From Terrimonas sp. (lineage in GTDB: Bacteria > Bacteroidota > Bacteroidia > Chitinophagales > Chitinophagaceae), in NCBI GenBank assembly GCA_016125075.1, contig WGMO01000015.1, positions 62,001 to 126,000 on the forward strand: DNA of 64,000 bases, given 5' to 3'. The translations under genes and the position numbers were made by a program. The notes beneath the pieces were generated by a model. The model saw only the letters and a list, made by a program, of their open reading frames with translations. It searched no databases and had not been told where the DNA came from. Positions 63,853-64,000 of the stretch are shown in pieces (the first letter of the stretch is position 1; each line of letters opens with the position of its first letter).

Positions 63853-64000
63853 ATGCAAACGATCATAGAACCCTTCCGCATTAAGTCGGTGGAACCCATT
63901 TATTTCACCACAAAAGCCGAAAGACGCGATATTCTAGAAAAAGCGGGATTTAATCCCTTTCGGATCCATGCTGATCATGTATTGATTGATCTGCTTACGG
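63853..64000 (+). CDS. tnaA: Tryptophanase / tyrosine phenol-lyase family, N-terminal part (cut by window edge)
   Basis: The first 49 codons read [20 protein letters not shown]..., continuing '[26 protein letters not shown]'. This is the conserved N-terminus of PLP-dependent beta-eliminating lyases: tryptophanase splits Trp into indole, pyruvate and ammonia, and tyrosine phenol-lyase acts similarly on Tyr. '[11 protein letters not shown]' favours tryptophanase. The rest lies beyond 64000, so the PLP lysine and the substrate-determining residues are not visible. Confidence 0.85.
   Translation, partial: MQTIIEPFRIKSVEPIYFTTKAERRDILEKAGFNPFRIHADHVLIDLLT

Overview
The window looks like a chromosomal segment of a Bacteroidota bacterium, most likely family Chitinophagaceae. 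GC is moderate. The promoter-like elements fit the Bacteroidota sigma factor (TTTG near -33, TAnnTTTG near -7) rather than the E. coli consensus. Many products belong to families typical of the phylum: DUF3500, DUF6515, GH2 enzymes with long C-terminal extensions, DUF4369/TlpA-type thioredoxins and 'AKDYSFEG'-type exported proteins. No tRNA, rRNA, phage, IS element or CRISPR array was seen. Most of the window reads as housekeeping and accessory metabolism. The left edge cuts polA (5' end present) and the right edge cuts a tryptophanase/tyrosine phenol-lyase gene (5' end present).

Layout. 1-3.5 kb: polA start, a small membrane protein, an orphan ParA, a DUF3500 protein and an acetyltransferase, all on the minus strand. 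3.6-7.0 kb: a large secreted GH2-GH53 fusion, followed by a 112-bp palindromic tandem repeat array. 7.4-15.2 kb: a minus-strand run with a lipocalin-like protein, Crp-type regulator plus SDR, mgsA-GNAT-uvrB, OB-fold plus YceI, and recA with two terminators. 15.4-21.9 kb: nfeD-slipin membrane pair, a small conserved protein, htpG, a lysine-tailed SWIB protein and a SMUG2-like glycosylase. 22.1-24.8 kb: a two-gene isoquinoline-1-oxidoreductase-like molybdoenzyme. 25.1-33.4 kb: three exported caspase-fold proteins, two being tandem paralogues with long TPR regions and the third convergent on them. 33.6-36.5 kb: fasciclin, saccharopine dehydrogenase-like, M90 peptidase and TlpA-like genes. 36.7-41.8 kb: a three-subunit biotin-dependent acyl-CoA carboxylase operon and gdhA. 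42-47.6 kb: membrane protein, dihaem cytochrome, amidohydrolase-SnoaL fusion, GNAT and a 548-residue protein with a GNAT-like core. 47.6-49.8 kb: an SDR-TetR operon whose promoter lies between two matching palindromes, and a second SDR. 50-56.7 kb: cbpA-cbpM, membrane and exported proteins. 56.7-59.5 kb: two arrays of a ~166-bp palindromic repeat flanking an esterase gene. 59.5-64 kb: GntP permease plus glycerate kinase, a TlpA-like protein and tnaA.

The best candidates for something undescribed are the clustered exported caspase-TPR proteins (24.9-33.5 kb), where one paralogue alone carries a calcium-binding-like loop; the related palindromic repeat arrays at three loci; the GH2-GH53 fusion; and the dual-operator SDR-TetR module. 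All function assignments come from reading motifs in translated sequence, without database searches.
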